Shown here: piece after piece, positions 43,215-53,034 of the stretch
How the letters are laid out: every line of letters begins with the position of its first letter
Numbering within the stretch: position 1 is the first letter of the stretch
NCBI RefSeq assembly: GCF_014200495.1
Contig: NZ_JACHBY010000007.1
Location: 1 to 64,000 of the forward strand
DNA length: 64,000 nucleotides
DNA from: Mucilaginibacter geliditolerans
Lineage (GTDB): Bacteria; Bacteroidota; Bacteroidia; Sphingobacteriales; Sphingobacteriaceae
Reading direction: 5' to 3'
Made by a program: the position numbers and the translations under genes
Notes under the pieces: model-generated
What the model was told of the DNA's origin: nothing
Seen by the model: only the letters and a program-made list of their open reading frames with translations
Database searches by the model: none

Positions 43215-43412
43215 ATTGTCTGTGTCCTCACCATAGGTGTTCGGAAGATGAGATTTGCTTCGTTTCTAATAAATTTTTATAAAAAAGTGATTTGTCATGC
43301 TGAGGTACGAAGCATCTGTACACGCGTAAATCAACTTGCAGATTCTTCGCTATGCTCAGAATGACACCCTATTTTTAATCTTCCGAACACCTATGGTGTC
43401 CTCACAGACAAT
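43215..43412. repeat. REP hairpin split by a MITE-like insertion
   Basis: A reverse-oriented REP (stem ATTGTCTGTG) is interrupted: its left part is 43215-43230 and its right part 43397-43412. Removing 43231-43396 plus one copy of the 8-bp repeat TGTCCTCA restores an intact 24-nt palindrome. With the copy at 43171 it forms the same pair found downstream of the RAYT gene. Confidence 0.85.
43231..43396. mobile_element. 166-bp MITE-like element with 8-bp target duplication
   Basis: Perfect 19-bp terminal inverted repeats CCATAGGTGTTCGGAAGAT (43231-43249 and 43378-43396) bound an element with no reading frame. TGTCCTCA flanks both sides (43223-43230, 43397-43404). Inside is a TGTCAT-family hairpin (43293-43366), so it may be two repeats nested. 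A matching right end lies at 76-94. Confidence 0.85.
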
Positions 43413-43442
43413 TACATAACAGACCATCTCCACATAAACAAT

Positions 43443-43470
43443 AAAGCCGCCCGGTATACCGGGCGGCTTT
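43443..43470 (-). terminator. Intrinsic terminator of the glycolytic operon
   Basis: A GC-rich stem (AAAGCCGCCCGG paired with CCGGGCGGCTTT, TATA at the turn) lies 23 bp past the gapA stop, with a TTTATTGTTT tail on the minus strand. Confidence 0.85.
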
Positions 43471-43492
43471 AAAATATGCAGTACTGTAAATA

Positions 43493-45347
<1,855 letters not shown>

Positions 45348-45350
45348 TAC

Positions 45351-46337
45351 TTATATAGATAAAATGTGCGCCATCTGCATCAGATCATCTTCCAGTTTAA
45401 ATTCGTGACTAGTTAAGGCTTCTTCCAATGATGTTAAAACAATCTCATTGGCACGTAAACCTACCATGTGTTGTGTTTCGCCTGCAATAAGCGCGTTAAC
45501 AGCCGCAAAACCCAGGCGACTACCCAAAATACGGTCGAAGCTGGATGGGCTGCCACCGCGTTGCAGGTGGCCCAATATAGTTACTTTAATATCGTAGTGC
45601 TCAACCTCTTTTTCAACCATTTTGGCAATGTCATACACGCCTCCGTGCTTATCGCCTTCGGCAACAATAACTATGCTTGATGATTTTTTATTAAGGTGAC
45701 CGGTTTTAATGCTTGCAATCAGATCGGCAATAGCGGTTTCAACCTCGGGTAATAAAATTGCCTCTGCACCGCATGATATACCGGCCCTGAGCGCTATAGC
45801 GCCTGAATCGCGGCCCATTACTTCAATAAAGAATAAGCGGTCGTGTGCATCGGCAGTATCACGTATTTTATCAATCGCTTCAATTACGGTATTGGTGGCA
45901 GTATCAAATCCTAAAGTATAGGTTGAGCCGTACAGGTCGTTATCAATAGTACCGGGTACGCCAATAATTTGTATATCCGGATATTTTTTTGAAAAACGCA
46001 GCGCACCGGTAAAAGTACCATCGCCGCCAATTACCACCAGCGCATCAATGCCCTGTGCTTTTAAATTCTGATAAGCAGTTTCCATGCCTTCATCCGTGCG
46101 GAATTCAAGGCAGCGTGCAGTTTTTAAGATCGTTCCACCAAGGTTTAATATGTTACTTACCGAACGTTTGTTCATATCGTACATATCATTTTCAATCAGG
46201 CCCTTGTAACCTTGTTTAACACCTACAACGTTTAAGCCGTTATATATAGCAGTTCTTACCACGGCCCTTATGCAGGGGTTCATGCCGGGAGCATCGCCAC
46301 CGGAGGTTAAAACAGCAAGTTTTGATATTTTTTGCAT
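45351..46337 (-). CDS. pfkA: ATP-dependent 6-phosphofructokinase
   Basis: I start it at 46337 (MQKISKLAVLTSGGDAPGMN), five codons inside the longest frame. The 328-residue enzyme phosphorylates fructose 6-phosphate. GGDGT at 104-108 is the ATP-type motif (not the PPi GGDD), and GVPGTIDND at 126-134 gives the catalytic aspartate. It heads a three-gene glycolytic operon, with a palindrome 35 bp upstream of the start. Confidence 0.95.
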   Translation of the reverse strand: MQKISKLAVLTSGGDAPGMNPCIRAVVRTAIYNGLNVVGVKQGYKGLIENDMYDMNKRSVSNILNLGGTILKTARCLEFRTDEGMETAYQNLKAQGIDALVVIGGDGTFTGALRFSKKYPDIQIIGVPGTIDNDLYGSTYTLGFDTATNTVIEAIDKIRDTADAHDRLFFIEVMGRDSGAIALRAGISCGAEAILLPEVETAIADLIASIKTGHLNKKSSSIVIVAEGDKHGGVYDIAKMVEKEVEHYDIKVTILGHLQRGGSPSSFDRILGSRLGFAAVNALIAGETQHMVGLRANEIVLTSLEEALTSHEFKLEDDLMQMAHILSI

Positions 46338-46371
46338 CTTTACAATACACAATTAATTGGCACGAAGATAG

Positions 46372-46388
46372 TGTGTATATATTACACA
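46372..46388. promoter_or_regulatory. Candidate operator palindrome in the pfkA promoter
   Basis: TGTGTA-N5-TACACA is an almost perfect inverted repeat. On the minus strand it lies between a weak TTTA and TATCTTCG, 19 bp apart, so it would sit between the -33 and -7 elements of pfkA. The divergent NUDIX-type regulator starts 80 bp away and is the likely binder, as an inference. Confidence 0.55.
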
Positions 46389-46467
46389 TTAAATTTTATT
46401 TATATTTTTTGGATTAGGAATTATCACATATCTTTAAACGATATTTAATTATTAAATTATATAGTCT

Positions 46468-47157
46468 TTGGAAATACATCTACCTCACCTTGATTCAGTC
46501 TTTTCGACAGACTGCGTGATTTTTGGTTTTGAAGCGGGAGAGCTTAAAGTACTACTTATTGAACGTAACGAAGAACCTTTTAAAGACTGGTATGCACTGC
46601 CAGGAAATATTGTAGGGCCCGACGAAAGCGTGGACGCCGCAGCGCAGCGTATATTGTATGAGTTAACAGGCTTGCATGATCTGCCTATGCGCCAGTTCCA
46701 TACTTTTGGTGAGGTGAACAGGCACCCGCAGGGCAGGGTAGTAACCATTGCTTATTTTGCGTTGATACGTATAGGCGGGCAAAAGGACCTGATGCCGATA
46801 ACCCAATATGCGCGTAAAGCATTCTGGCACCCGGTTAATGATTTGCCTACACTGGCCTTTGACCATACCGAAATATTTAAAAGGGCATTCAAAAAAATTC
46901 GTGCTAAATTAAATTATGAGCCTATAGCTTTTGAATTGCTGCCCGAAAAATTCACACTTACGCAACTGCAATCGTTATATGAGGCTGTTTTGAGCAAGCA
47001 ATTGGATAAACGTAACTTCCGTAAAAAGATGCTCAGCTATGGGTTTTTAAAAGAGCTCGCTGAAAAACAAAAAGGTGTATCGTACCGCGCCGCCAAACTT
47101 TATAAATTCGACAGGCGTAAATACGCGAAGATATTTCAGAACGAGATAGCATCTTAA
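46468..47157 (+). CDS. NUDIX-type transcriptional regulator (NrtR-like)
   Basis: The 229-residue protein has an N-terminal NUDIX domain and a C-terminal winged helix (LTQLQSLYEAVLSKQLDKRNFRKKML, GVSYRAAKLYKF), the layout of NrtR/AraR-type regulators. The NUDIX box is degenerate: GNIVGPDESVDAAAQRILYELTGL lacks the REUxEE catalytic glutamates (RILYEL), so it should bind a nucleotide sugar or ADP-ribose compound rather than hydrolyse it. The start is a TTG at 46468; an in-frame TAG at 46462 excludes an upstream start. It is divergent to the pfkA operon. Confidence 0.85.
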   Translation: MEIHLPHLDSVFSTDCVIFGFEAGELKVLLIERNEEPFKDWYALPGNIVGPDESVDAAAQRILYELTGLHDLPMRQFHTFGEVNRHPQGRVVTIAYFALIRIGGQKDLMPITQYARKAFWHPVNDLPTLAFDHTEIFKRAFKKIRAKLNYEPIAFELLPEKFTLTQLQSLYEAVLSKQLDKRNFRKKMLSYGFLKELAEKQKGVSYRAAKLYKFDRRKYAKIFQNEIAS

Positions 47158-47264
47158 CAGTTGACAGTTTGCAGTTAAGAAACATTACACAAAAAAAATA
47201 GCGATGGGTTTCAAACCCATCGCTATTTTTTTTGAAGGTACTACAAATTGCCTACTGCAAACTG
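47156..47264. repeat. CAGTTTGCAGT inverted repeat around the terminator
   Basis: CAGTTTGCAGT (47165-47175) and ACTGCAAACTG (47254-47264) bracket the GATGGG hairpin, making a nested structure. A further AACTG-rich stretch follows to 47290. Confidence 0.5.
47191..47233. terminator. Bidirectional terminator hairpin
   Basis: ATAGCGATGGGT pairs with ACCCATCGCTAT (47198-47226), with an A-run before it and eight Ts after it, so it works in both directions between the convergent regulator and BadF-like genes. It shares a GATGGGTTTCAA core with 40626-40654. Confidence 0.85.
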
Positions 47265-47289
47265 CCCACCGCGATCTGTTAACTGCCAA

Positions 47290-48150
47290 CTATAATTGTG
47301 ATGGCGATAACTCTAAATGGTATTTAACCAGGTCATCTATAGGTGAACGGATGATGCGGCCTACTACCATCCCATTTTCTGTAGCAACTTCTTCCAATAC
47401 ATTGCGGAAGTTGTAACCTACGGAGCCAATACAGTTAAAGGTATATTTTGGGTAATCCGGGTAATGTGTTACCAGGTTACGGAAAAAGTCTTCAAATGAT
47501 GTACGAACAATGTTTCTTGAATACTCAATGTTTACAATATTGTCATACACAAATTTGCTGAAGCTTGCGCAAAAGCGGTTAGCTCTTGGCTGGGTATAAA
47601 CAATCTCGTTTATATCATCAGGGGTAAGTTTAAATGTATCCCAAAAGTTTTTGCGTACAGCCTCAGGCATGTAGCCTCTTATATAATCGGTTAATAATTT
47701 TTTACCTATATAACAACCGCTGCCTTCATCGCCTAAAATATAGGCTCCTGAATCAATATTAGCGATAACTTCTTTACCATCATAAATACAGGTGTTTGTG
47801 CCTGTACCCAATATTGCTGCAAATCCTTCGGTAGTTCCCAGTAAAGCTCTTGCAGCAGCAAGCAAATCATGACCAACGTTGATCTTCGATTTAGTGAATA
47901 CCGCCTGCATCGCATTTTCAACAATTTGGCGCATATCAGCAGTTGAGCATCCCGCACCGTAGTAGTTAACTTCAGTTATGGCATCTTTATCCAGATCTGT
48001 TGGCAGATTCTCGTTTAAAGACTGGATAATGTATTCTTCATTTGAAAAATAAGGGTTGTAACCCTCGGTATTGAAATAAACTTTCTTACCCTCCTCGGTA
48101 ACCAGGCACCAGTTAGTTTTGGTTGAGCCACCGTCAGCAATTATGATCAT
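47290..48150 (-). CDS. BadF/BadG-type sugar kinase
   Basis: A 286-residue relative of N-acetylglucosamine kinases with an intact ATP site: ADGGSTKTNW at 5-14, GTGTNTCIYDGKEV and ILGDEGSGCYIGKKLL, and an aspartate in GHDLLAAARALL. It may phosphorylate an amino sugar in the cytosol. The gene is paralogous to 44496 (similar length and order of motifs) and convergent with the NUDIX regulator. Confidence 0.87.
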   Translation of the reverse strand: MIIIADGGSTKTNWCLVTEEGKKVYFNTEGYNPYFSNEEYIIQSLNENLPTDLDKDAITEVNYYGAGCSTADMRQIVENAMQAVFTKSKINVGHDLLAAARALLGTTEGFAAILGTGTNTCIYDGKEVIANIDSGAYILGDEGSGCYIGKKLLTDYIRGYMPEAVRKNFWDTFKLTPDDINEIVYTQPRANRFCASFSKFVYDNIVNIEYSRNIVRTSFEDFFRNLVTHYPDYPKYTFNCIGSVGYNFRNVLEEVATENGMVVGRIIRSPIDDLVKYHLELSPSQL

Positions 48151-48589
48151 AAAATATGTTTTAAAAAAAAATCGGTTAAAAGTATGATTTACTTATTGTA
48201 AAAAGAACACTTAGGGTCATTAAAAATAAAATTGAGGTCAAAAAAATGATTTACAAATTTCAGCGGCAATTTATTTGACATTCAAAAAAAGCAAAAATAC
48301 AGCTAAATGGGGTTCTTTAACTGCAAAATCGTTTAATCACATCAATGTAAATTGGTTTTACCCTTAATGGTTGCGTGCAATTTTATGCAATTATATGTAT
48401 TTAACATCAAATTTTTAAGCAATTTTTTGAACTATAGAAGAAAAATTACATAGAGTCCAGTCATAATTAATCGGGTATAATTGTATAAAGCGTTGATTGG
48501 AAAAACGTAATTGTTTGTAGTGGTGTTGTAGTGCTTACCTGCAAGTTTAAGTTTTATATCTTTATATTATCATCATTAAACCACAAACC
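48151..48589. other. AT-rich divergent promoter region
   Basis: No gene is seen. The 439 bp is very AT-rich and lies between the divergent BadF-like and ThuA genes. A TATATCTTTATATT stretch at about 48556-48569 may be the ThuA promoter. No dispersed repeat family member was found here. Confidence 0.35.
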
Positions 48590-49438
48590 ATGCGCTTAAC
48601 TACCAAAATTAAACCAATATTTATAGCTCTTTGTTTTCTTTTTTGTTTTACAATAATCAACGCACAAAACGTTAAACCCCAATTTAAGGTTATAGCTTTT
48701 TATACTGCTAAAAACGACCAGGCACATATCAGTTTTGTACATGAGGCTAACAAACGATTCCCTGAACTGGCGGCTGAGTACCATTTTACTTATGATTCAA
48801 CCTCGAACTGGAACAACCTGAACGCGGAATTTCTTTCGCATTACCAGGTGGTGATATTTCTGGATACCCGGCCCGAAGAACCTGCCCAGCGCGCGGCCTT
48901 TCAAAAATATATGGAAAACGGGGGGGGATGGATGGGCTTTCACTTTTCGGCCTTTGCCTTAACGCCATCTGATGTGAATGCTAACTGGGATTGGTACCAT
49001 AATGTATTTTTGGGGTCGGGGCAGTATGTGAGCAATACCTGGCGCCCAACATCGGCCATATTACGTGTGGAAGATCACCTGCACCCGGCTACTAAGGATA
49101 TGCCCGAAACCTTTAAATCGGCACCTAATGAATGGTACCGCTGGGAATTCGATCTGCGTAAAAATCCGGATATAAAAATATTATGTTCAATTGATTCAAC
49201 CAGCTTTCCACTGGGCACCGGCCCAAAGCTAAGCGAGATATGGCACAGTGGCTATTATCCGGTAGTGTGGACAAATAAGAACTATAAAATGATATACTTT
49301 AACATGGGCCATAATGATATAGATTATGAACACCATACAAATAAGGATCTGTCGCATACCTTTGACAGCCCCATAGAGAAGAAGCTTATAAGTAATGCCT
49401 TGTTATGGCTGGGCACTGGTAAAAAAACGGATAAATAA
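48590..49438 (+). CDS. ThuA domain secreted protein
   Basis: A 282-residue protein with a signal peptide (MRLTTKIKPIFIALCFLFCF..., cleaved after NAQ) and a trehalose-utilisation ThuA-like domain: VIAFYTAKNDQAHISFVHEA, FLDTRPEEPAQRAAFQKYM, GGGWMGFHFSAF, WYRWEFDLRKNPDIKIL and FNMGHNDIDYE. Such proteins often appear with glycan degradation genes and are periplasmic. The exact reaction is unknown. A convergent shadow frame at 49403-49663 overlaps its end. Confidence 0.86.
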   Translation: MRLTTKIKPIFIALCFLFCFTIINAQNVKPQFKVIAFYTAKNDQAHISFVHEANKRFPELAAEYHFTYDSTSNWNNLNAEFLSHYQVVIFLDTRPEEPAQRAAFQKYMENGGGWMGFHFSAFALTPSDVNANWDWYHNVFLGSGQYVSNTWRPTSAILRVEDHLHPATKDMPETFKSAPNEWYRWEFDLRKNPDIKILCSIDSTSFPLGTGPKLSEIWHSGYYPVVWTNKNYKMIYFNMGHNDIDYEHHTNKDLSHTFDSPIEKKLISNALLWLGTGKKTDK

Positions 49439-49663
49439 GTAAACGACACCTATTTGCTTTTTTTGATGAATCAGTTTGGACTGAGCCAGGATTTCTTCTT
49501 CACATATATTGGTGAAATTGATCTGATTTTTTAATATTTTTTTCTTTCGAAATATTACCTCAATTGTAAAAAATATGATAAATATTACTGTAATGGATAA
49601 TATTACCCATGTTTTAAATAAGATAAAAGAATTATTCTTTATCGGTGTGTAATTTATGCGCAT
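49403..49663 (-). CDS. Possible small membrane protein
   Basis: An 86-residue frame with one clear hydrophobic stretch (WVILSITVIFIIFFTIEVIF) followed by KKKK. It overlaps the ThuA 3' end by 36 bp and lies in AT-rich DNA where such frames can appear by chance. No family is recognised. Confidence 0.25.
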   Translation of the reverse strand: MRINYTPIKNNSFILFKTWVILSITVIFIIFFTIEVIFRKKKILKNQINFTNICEEEILAQSKLIHQKKQIGVVYLFIRFFTSAQP

Positions 49664-49702
49664 TTACATGGCAAATGAGTTGTGAAAAGTAATAAAATTA
49701 GC

Positions 49703-49801
49703 TATAATTGTATCTTCATATGGTAAGTATCACTACTTACTTATTGTGATAAGGTTTAGGTTTAAGCCTCCAAGCAGCGAGTGCGAGGAGGCTTTATTTT
49801 T
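49703..49801 (+). ncRNA. Candidate small RNA, about 80 nt
   Basis: A TTG at 49680-49682 and TATAATTG at 49703-49710 are 20 bp apart, resembling a Bacteroidota promoter. About 55 nt later a stem AAGCCTCC/GGAGGCTT (49764-49794) ends in a TTTATTTTT tail. Between them a small TATCAC/GTGATA hairpin is present. There is no reading frame in the product. This is inference; I do not recognise a known RNA family. Confidence 0.4.
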
Positions 49802-49954
49802 ACTGATTTCCTCACGGTTAATATTTAACACTATTGTGATAATAATAACCGGTCTCTTTTTATACAATTCAATTAATTTTTCCTTTTTAGCTATATTTTT
49901 GCATCTTTGCACTTTCAAAAAATAAGGAGGCCGTATAGTCCTTTATTTTAGGAT

Positions 49955-50028
49955 GGTCCCATAGCTCAGCTGGATAGAGCAACTGATTTCTAATCAGTAG
50001 GTCTCAGGTTCGAATCCTGATGGGATCA
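49955..50028 (+). tRNA. tRNA-Arg (UCU anticodon)
   Basis: All parts of a 74-nt cloverleaf are visible: acceptor GGTCCCA/TGGGATC, D-stem GCTC/GAGC, anticodon stem ACTGA/TCAGT with loop TTTCTAA (anticodon TCT, reading AGA), T-loop TTCGAAT, and a discriminator A. CCA is not encoded. A -7 like element (TATTTTTG) is at 49894-49901 and a terminator follows directly. Confidence 0.95.
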
Positions 50029-50031
50029 CAA

Positions 50032-50071
50032 AACGTTCGCAAGTACCAAAGCACTTGCGAACGTTTTTTTT
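50032..50071 (+). terminator. Terminator after tRNA-Arg
   Basis: A 13-bp perfect stem (AACGTTCGCAAGT with ACTTGCGAACGTT, 8-nt loop) is followed by at least six Ts. Confidence 0.93.
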
Positions 50072-50190
50072 ATAAATGCTTTTCAAAAGCAAAGAAACTT
50101 GTTGTTGACCTGATATCTTTCGGTATCTGCAACTGTTAGACTCCTGTTGCTACTTGAAATATTGGCGTTTTGGCCAATTTATTTTCTTTC

Positions 50191-51144
50191 TCAAACTAAC
50201 TGATATTCTTTTTTATTCGATCCATTGTCGCTTGCTTCGGTTGGCTTGGTGCCTAATTCCTCTTTATCTATATCCACACGAACCATTGGCCCATCGGCTG
50301 CCAGCTCACTGCCTTCAACTTTTGATTTGAATATCGGCCAAAGTAATTGCGCATACCATTGGTCGCCCTGGTAATGTGATATACCGTAGGCTTTTGGATA
50401 TTGGCGCGATATCAGTGCCGTACCAAAAATAATATCCCATAAAAAGAACATATTACCAAAGTTGCCTTTGTAATAGCCTACCCCGTCATCAGTAGTAGCA
50501 GCGTGGTGAGCATGATGGGTTGCAGGAGTTGATATCAATCGCTCCAAAACCCAGGCGATAGGGTGTAAAGCTCTATATTTATAAAAAGGCTTATCCCATG
50601 GGATGCTGGAGTGGGCCAGTGTGGTAATAGTAGACTTGATAATTCGTACCGCAATAGCCGGAATACCCAAACCCAGGTAAACCAATGCTGCTGTTAAATA
50701 TATCTGCGAAAAGAAAAGGGTATAGATAACATTTTGCCTGCTGGCCATAGCCATACCCATGTATGATGCTGAGTGGTGCGTACGGTGAAACCTCCATAAC
50801 CACGGAATTTGATGGTGCAGGCGGTGGTACCAGTATTGGGTAAGGTCATCAGCAACTGCTATAATGGCGAAGCCCCATAAAAATGGCACCCAGCTAAATG
50901 CATTCTTAGCATCAGGGAATATATAGGGTAAAAAATGAAGTGAGTAATAGGCTACTGCCGGCTGTACAATAAGCCGCGGCAGGGTAAAGCAGGCAATATC
51001 AACCCAGCGCTCGTTTTTAGGCCATTTTCTTTTATATAACCCAAATGAAAATTCAAGTACGCCTATAAAAAATACCAGGAACGGGAACCCGAAACCATTC
51101 AGGTTTTCCACTACTTTTTTGATGAACTCAATCGTTGCTTCCAT
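50191..51144 (-). CDS. Sterol desaturase/fatty acid hydroxylase superfamily protein
   Basis: A 317-residue membrane di-iron protein with the three histidine clusters: HRLHH at 107-111, HRTHH at 120-124 and THHAHH near 212. These are the iron ligands of the family. Membrane segments flank them (FPFLVFFIGVLEFSFGLY near 20, FLWGFAIIAVADDLTQYW near 90). The substrate is a lipid, possibly a carotenoid, sphingolipid or hopanoid; bacteria seldom make sterols. It is last in a three-gene operon with two tiny membrane proteins, overlapping the one at 51128 by 17 bp. Confidence 0.88.
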   Translation of the reverse strand: MEATIEFIKKVVENLNGFGFPFLVFFIGVLEFSFGLYKRKWPKNERWVDIACFTLPRLIVQPAVAYYSLHFLPYIFPDAKNAFSWVPFLWGFAIIAVADDLTQYWYHRLHHQIPWLWRFHRTHHSASYMGMAMASRQNVIYTLFFSQIYLTAALVYLGLGIPAIAVRIIKSTITTLAHSSIPWDKPFYKYRALHPIAWVLERLISTPATHHAHHAATTDDGVGYYKGNFGNMFFLWDIIFGTALISRQYPKAYGISHYQGDQWYAQLLWPIFKSKVEGSELAADGPMVRVDIDKEELGTKPTEASDNGSNKKEYQLV

Positions 51145-51328
51145 TGCTTAAATTAGTTTTATTGGTTAATGATTTTACATTTTCTTTTTGGTGTGCCTTC
51201 TTTTCCCACGGTCGTTGCCCGGTTATTGAAAAGGTGATAAACATTAATGCTATCGGCAGCACATAAATGAACAGGCTTAAGAGCACGTTCTTTACAATCT
51301 GTTGTTTGGTGGCCTCATCTATCTTCAT
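51128..51328 (-). CDS. Small membrane protein of the desaturase operon
   Basis: A 66-residue protein with one membrane segment (LLSLFIYVLPIALMFITFSI) and a polar basic tail. It overlaps the upstream 57-residue gene by 4 bp (ATGA) and the desaturase by 17 bp, which strongly supports translation as part of the operon. No family is recognised; an accessory or electron-transfer subunit is possible. Confidence 0.65.
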   Translation of the reverse strand: MKIDEATKQQIVKNVLLSLFIYVLPIALMFITFSITGQRPWEKKAHQKENVKSLTNKTNLSNGSND

Positions 51329-51498
51329 GGCGTATTGGTTTTATCTGGTTTAGAAATCTGTTGCTGCGGCGCTTTCTTGCCTGTTAATGCCTTTTGCGTA
51401 AGCCACAGGCCGCCCGCAATAATAATAAAGGGGATCAGGGTGATAGCTATACCAACCAGGATCTTTTTCCCGATAAGGGTTACATCTGCTAGTGTCAT
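51325..51498 (-). CDS. Very small membrane protein, first in the desaturase operon
   Basis: This 57-residue frame starts MTLADVTLIGKKILVGIAIT and has one membrane segment (LVGIAITLIPFIIIAGGLWL), then a polar tail ending TNTP. Its stop overlaps the next gene's start by 4 bp (ATGA). The frame is too short for common gene callers. No family is known to me. Confidence 0.6.
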   Translation of the reverse strand: MTLADVTLIGKKILVGIAITLIPFIIIAGGLWLTQKALTGKKAPQQQISKPDKTNTP

Positions 51499-51524
51499 AT
51501 ATATAGTTTTTAGTGGTTTATGAA

Positions 51525-53012
51525 TTAATTATATCCCGGGTTCTGTTTCAGTTTCGGGTTGGTCTGAATTTCAACCAACGGAATTGGGAACAGCGTATTT
51601 TTGGAGTTTGCTGCTGATTTTGCAGGTATTTTATGCAGTGCGTCAACCAGTACGGTACCGCCTTGGCGCACCAGGTCGAACCAGCGGTGGCCCTCCTGTA
51701 TAAACTCTTTTCTTCTTTCGAGGAAAACTGAATCACGGAAATCAGATTGATTTAAACCTGTGGTAAGGGTGGCAATATGCGCCCTTGTGCGTACCTGGTT
51801 TATGGCAGTGTAAGCATCGCTGGTAGGGCCGCCGTTTATTTCATTCAATGCTTCGGCCTGCATTAGCAATACATCCGCGTAGCGCAAAACCGGATAATTA
51901 ACACCACTTAGTGATTGCGACGATAGGGGGCTAAGACTATAATCAACAAACTTGTTAAAATATGGGGCATATGGGTTATTGAATACCACTGTTTGCCCGG
52001 TAGCGGCGTTATAAACTGAGCTGTAAAAGGTTACCGCCCTGCGTGTATCATTAGCGCTGAACAGTTTGTATACGCTACTGTCGGCCGGGATGTCAATAGG
52101 AAACGTTCCGGTATTAAATGAGGTGAAGCTTTCACTTAAATACTGGGTACTGTTTGCTTCGCCTAAATTGGTTTCAAATTGCACCGAGAAGATATGCTCA
52201 ACGCCATTTTTGGTTGCTTTTTGAAAAGCATCATAATAGTTAGGGAACAAGGCATAACCATAACCGCCATTAATAACGGTGTTTAATTCGGTAAGCGCAT
52301 CACTCCAATCCTGGCGGGTTAGGTAAACTTTAGCCAGTAATGTATGGGCTGCACCACCGGTTGCCCTACCCAGGTCAGCCGCTCCGTATGTTTTTGGCAG
52401 ATTGGTAGCATCCTTCAGATCCGCAATTATTTGAGTGTAAACATCATTTGCAGGGGTGCGGGCAATTAATATATTATCAATATTAGTGCTATTGGGGTTA
52501 TGCAGTATCAGGGGCACATCGCCATAAAGGCGCACCAGGTTAAAATATAACAACGCCCTTATAAATTTAGATTCCCTTACCAAACGTGCCCTCAGCACGG
52601 TATCCATTTGGATAGGAGGTATATTATCAATAGCGATGTTAGCCCGGTTTATACCATAATATAGCTGCTGCCAAACTTTTTGCACACGGCTGTTTGATGA
52701 TATGTAGCTGGCCGTGCCCAATGCCCTTACATCGGGGTTGGTATTACTTGGGCTATAAGTTTGGTTGTCGCTGCCATTTTCGACTAACAGATTAAGCTGC
52801 CTGCCGTATAGGGGGAAATCGGCTGCAGGGTCACTGTTTAAAGTGCCATATACCGAGTTTACCGCCGAAGTCGCATCCGATGTTGTTTGATAGAACTGAG
52901 AGGAAACAATAATTGATTTTGGATCCTCAGTTAGCTTGTTGCACGACATCAACGCGCCCAAGGACCCGGTTATCAGCAGTAATAATATTTTATGTGGTAA
53001 TATCTTTTTCAT
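51525..53012 (-). CDS. SusD/RagB family lipoprotein
   Basis: A 495-residue surface glycan-binding lipoprotein. The lipobox ends at Cys24 (LGALMSC), followed by NKLTEDPKS. SusD features include WQQLYYGINRANIAIDNI, SKFIRALLYFNLVRLYGDVPLIL and the C-terminal FLERRKEFIQEGHRWFDLVRQG. It partners with the SusC-like receptor directly upstream (22 bp gap). The bound glycan is unknown. Confidence 0.93.
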   Translation of the reverse strand: MKKILPHKILLLLITGSLGALMSCNKLTEDPKSIIVSSQFYQTTSDATSAVNSVYGTLNSDPAADFPLYGRQLNLLVENGSDNQTYSPSNTNPDVRALGTASYISSNSRVQKVWQQLYYGINRANIAIDNIPPIQMDTVLRARLVRESKFIRALLYFNLVRLYGDVPLILHNPNSTNIDNILIARTPANDVYTQIIADLKDATNLPKTYGAADLGRATGGAAHTLLAKVYLTRQDWSDALTELNTVINGGYGYALFPNYYDAFQKATKNGVEHIFSVQFETNLGEANSTQYLSESFTSFNTGTFPIDIPADSSVYKLFSANDTRRAVTFYSSVYNAATGQTVVFNNPYAPYFNKFVDYSLSPLSSQSLSGVNYPVLRYADVLLMQAEALNEINGGPTSDAYTAINQVRTRAHIATLTTGLNQSDFRDSVFLERRKEFIQEGHRWFDLVRQGGTVLVDALHKIPAKSAANSKNTLFPIPLVEIQTNPKLKQNPGYN

Positions 53013-53034
53013 TTTGTTGTGTTATAGATCTTAA

